Of a stretch of 64,000 nucleotides of DNA, positions 63,608-64,000 are shown one piece after another; the first letter of the stretch is position 1; every line of letters begins with the position of its first letter. The DNA comes from Pseudobacter ginsenosidimutans (lineage in GTDB: Bacteria > Bacteroidota > Bacteroidia > Chitinophagales > Chitinophagaceae). Where the stretch lies: positions 4,526,001 through 4,590,000 of the forward strand of contig NZ_CP042431.1 of the NCBI RefSeq assembly GCF_007970185.1, given 5' to 3'. The notes under the pieces are model-generated. The model did no database searches, was not told the DNA's origin, and saw only the letters and a list, made by a program, of their open reading frames with translations. The position numbers were made by a program, and so were the translations under genes.

Positions 63608-64000
63608 ATGGATACAGCTATCAGTACCGGGGTGATGGTAGAAACGGTTACATTACCATCAGATGTCCTGGAAAGAACGGTTAAGGTCAATTGCTACATT
63701 CCCCCTGTTCCCGCAGCACAAGCATCAGTGCCAGTGCTGTTCCTGAATGACGGGCAGGATATGGAGGCTATCGGTCTGGAAAAGATCCTTCATGAACTTT
63801 TTTCCGGCAACCAGGTAAGGCCCATCATGGTAGTAGCCATCCACTGTGGCGAAGACCGTATCAACGAATACGGCATGATCCATTCAGTCGACTTCAAGGG
63901 ACGCGGCGCCAAAGCCGCTTTGTACCAGCAATTCATTCTCGAAGAATTACTCCCATATTGTTGCTACCGCTACCCGATGATGGTGCGCGGAGAAAAATCC
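63608..64000 (+). CDS. Esterase-like alpha/beta hydrolase, N-terminal part (3' end outside window)
   Basis: 131 residues to the window end. VKVNCYIPP, VLFLNDGQDMEAIGL and VVAIHCGEDRINEYG match the enterochelin-esterase-like (putative esterase, PF00756) family, where these strands precede the catalytic Ser that is not in the window. The frame continues to base 64000. Divergent from the ATP-grasp/YbdK operon, and possibly part of the same pathway. Confidence 0.8.
   Translation, partial: MDTAISTGVMVETVTLPSDVLERTVKVNCYIPPVPAAQASVPVLFLNDGQDMEAIGLEKILHELFSGNQVRPIMVVAIHCGEDRINEYGMIHSVDFKGRGAKAALYQQFILEELLPYCCYRYPMMVRGEKS

Overview
The window is a chromosomal segment of a Bacteroidota bacterium, most likely family Chitinophagaceae (a Chitinophaga-like soil bacterium). 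The reasons are paired ECF sigma/FecR regulators beside SusC/SusD outer-membrane uptake genes, GldF/GldG-type ABC transporters, a PorW/SprE-like TPR protein of the type IX secretion system, a Porin_10-type porin, HYC_CC_PP and DUF4468-type secreted proteins, and promoters of the TAnnTTTG type. No tRNA, rRNA, IS element, prophage or CRISPR array was seen.

Layout. (1) 1-6683: the end of an operon with an ABC ATPase (cut by the window edge), a fused ABC permease/GldG protein, a thioredoxin-fold lipoprotein and two adjacent MutS-like ATPases. (2) 6956-15336: sigma factor, FecR, SusC, SusD and a TlpA-like thioredoxin. (3) 15463-23845: envelope and housekeeping genes: PBP1A and the PorW/SprE-like protein on the minus strand, then a short membrane protein, a bactofilin, a small membrane protein, a SprT-like metalloprotein and a DUF4468-like exported protein on the plus strand. 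(4) 23908-37560: a second, complete version of the first system in one direction: sigma, FecR, SusC, SusD, lipoprotein, ABC ATPase, permease/GldG fusion, MutS-like A, MutS-like B. (5) 37721-42847: two small cysteine-containing secreted paralogues, sucC, purine-nucleoside phosphorylase and a porin. (6) 42921-49976: a copper-handling island with CopA, several HMA-domain proteins, an HMA-AraC regulator and two outer-membrane proteins, followed by a TonB-dependent receptor (50602-52911). (7) 52974-64000: exported hydrolases mixed with an amidoligase-type set (two ATP-grasp-like proteins, a class I glutamine amidotransferase, a YbdK/GCS2 carboxylate-amine ligase and an esterase cut by the window end).

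How the genes may work together. The sigma/FecR/SusCD units resemble substrate-sensing TonB systems. In region 4 such a unit continues directly into an ABC transporter and the paired MutS-like ATPases. The A and B forms of the MutS-like proteins are recognisable in both copies, so the pair appears to have been kept together through duplication. These proteins lack the mismatch-recognition domain and are unlikely to be ordinary mismatch repair enzymes.

Two observations stand out: the duplicated SusCD-ABC/GldFG-MutS-like A/B cassette, and a family of three intergenic elements (around 50009-50141, 58083-58247 and 58528-58680). The three share a core with fixed spacing but have different, self-complementary ends, and each lies just 3' of a gene in that gene's sense orientation. 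Three genes (MutS-like B copy 1, SusC copy 1 and the PorW-like gene) each carry an apparent one-base deletion in or beside an A run, which may be assembly error or real decay.
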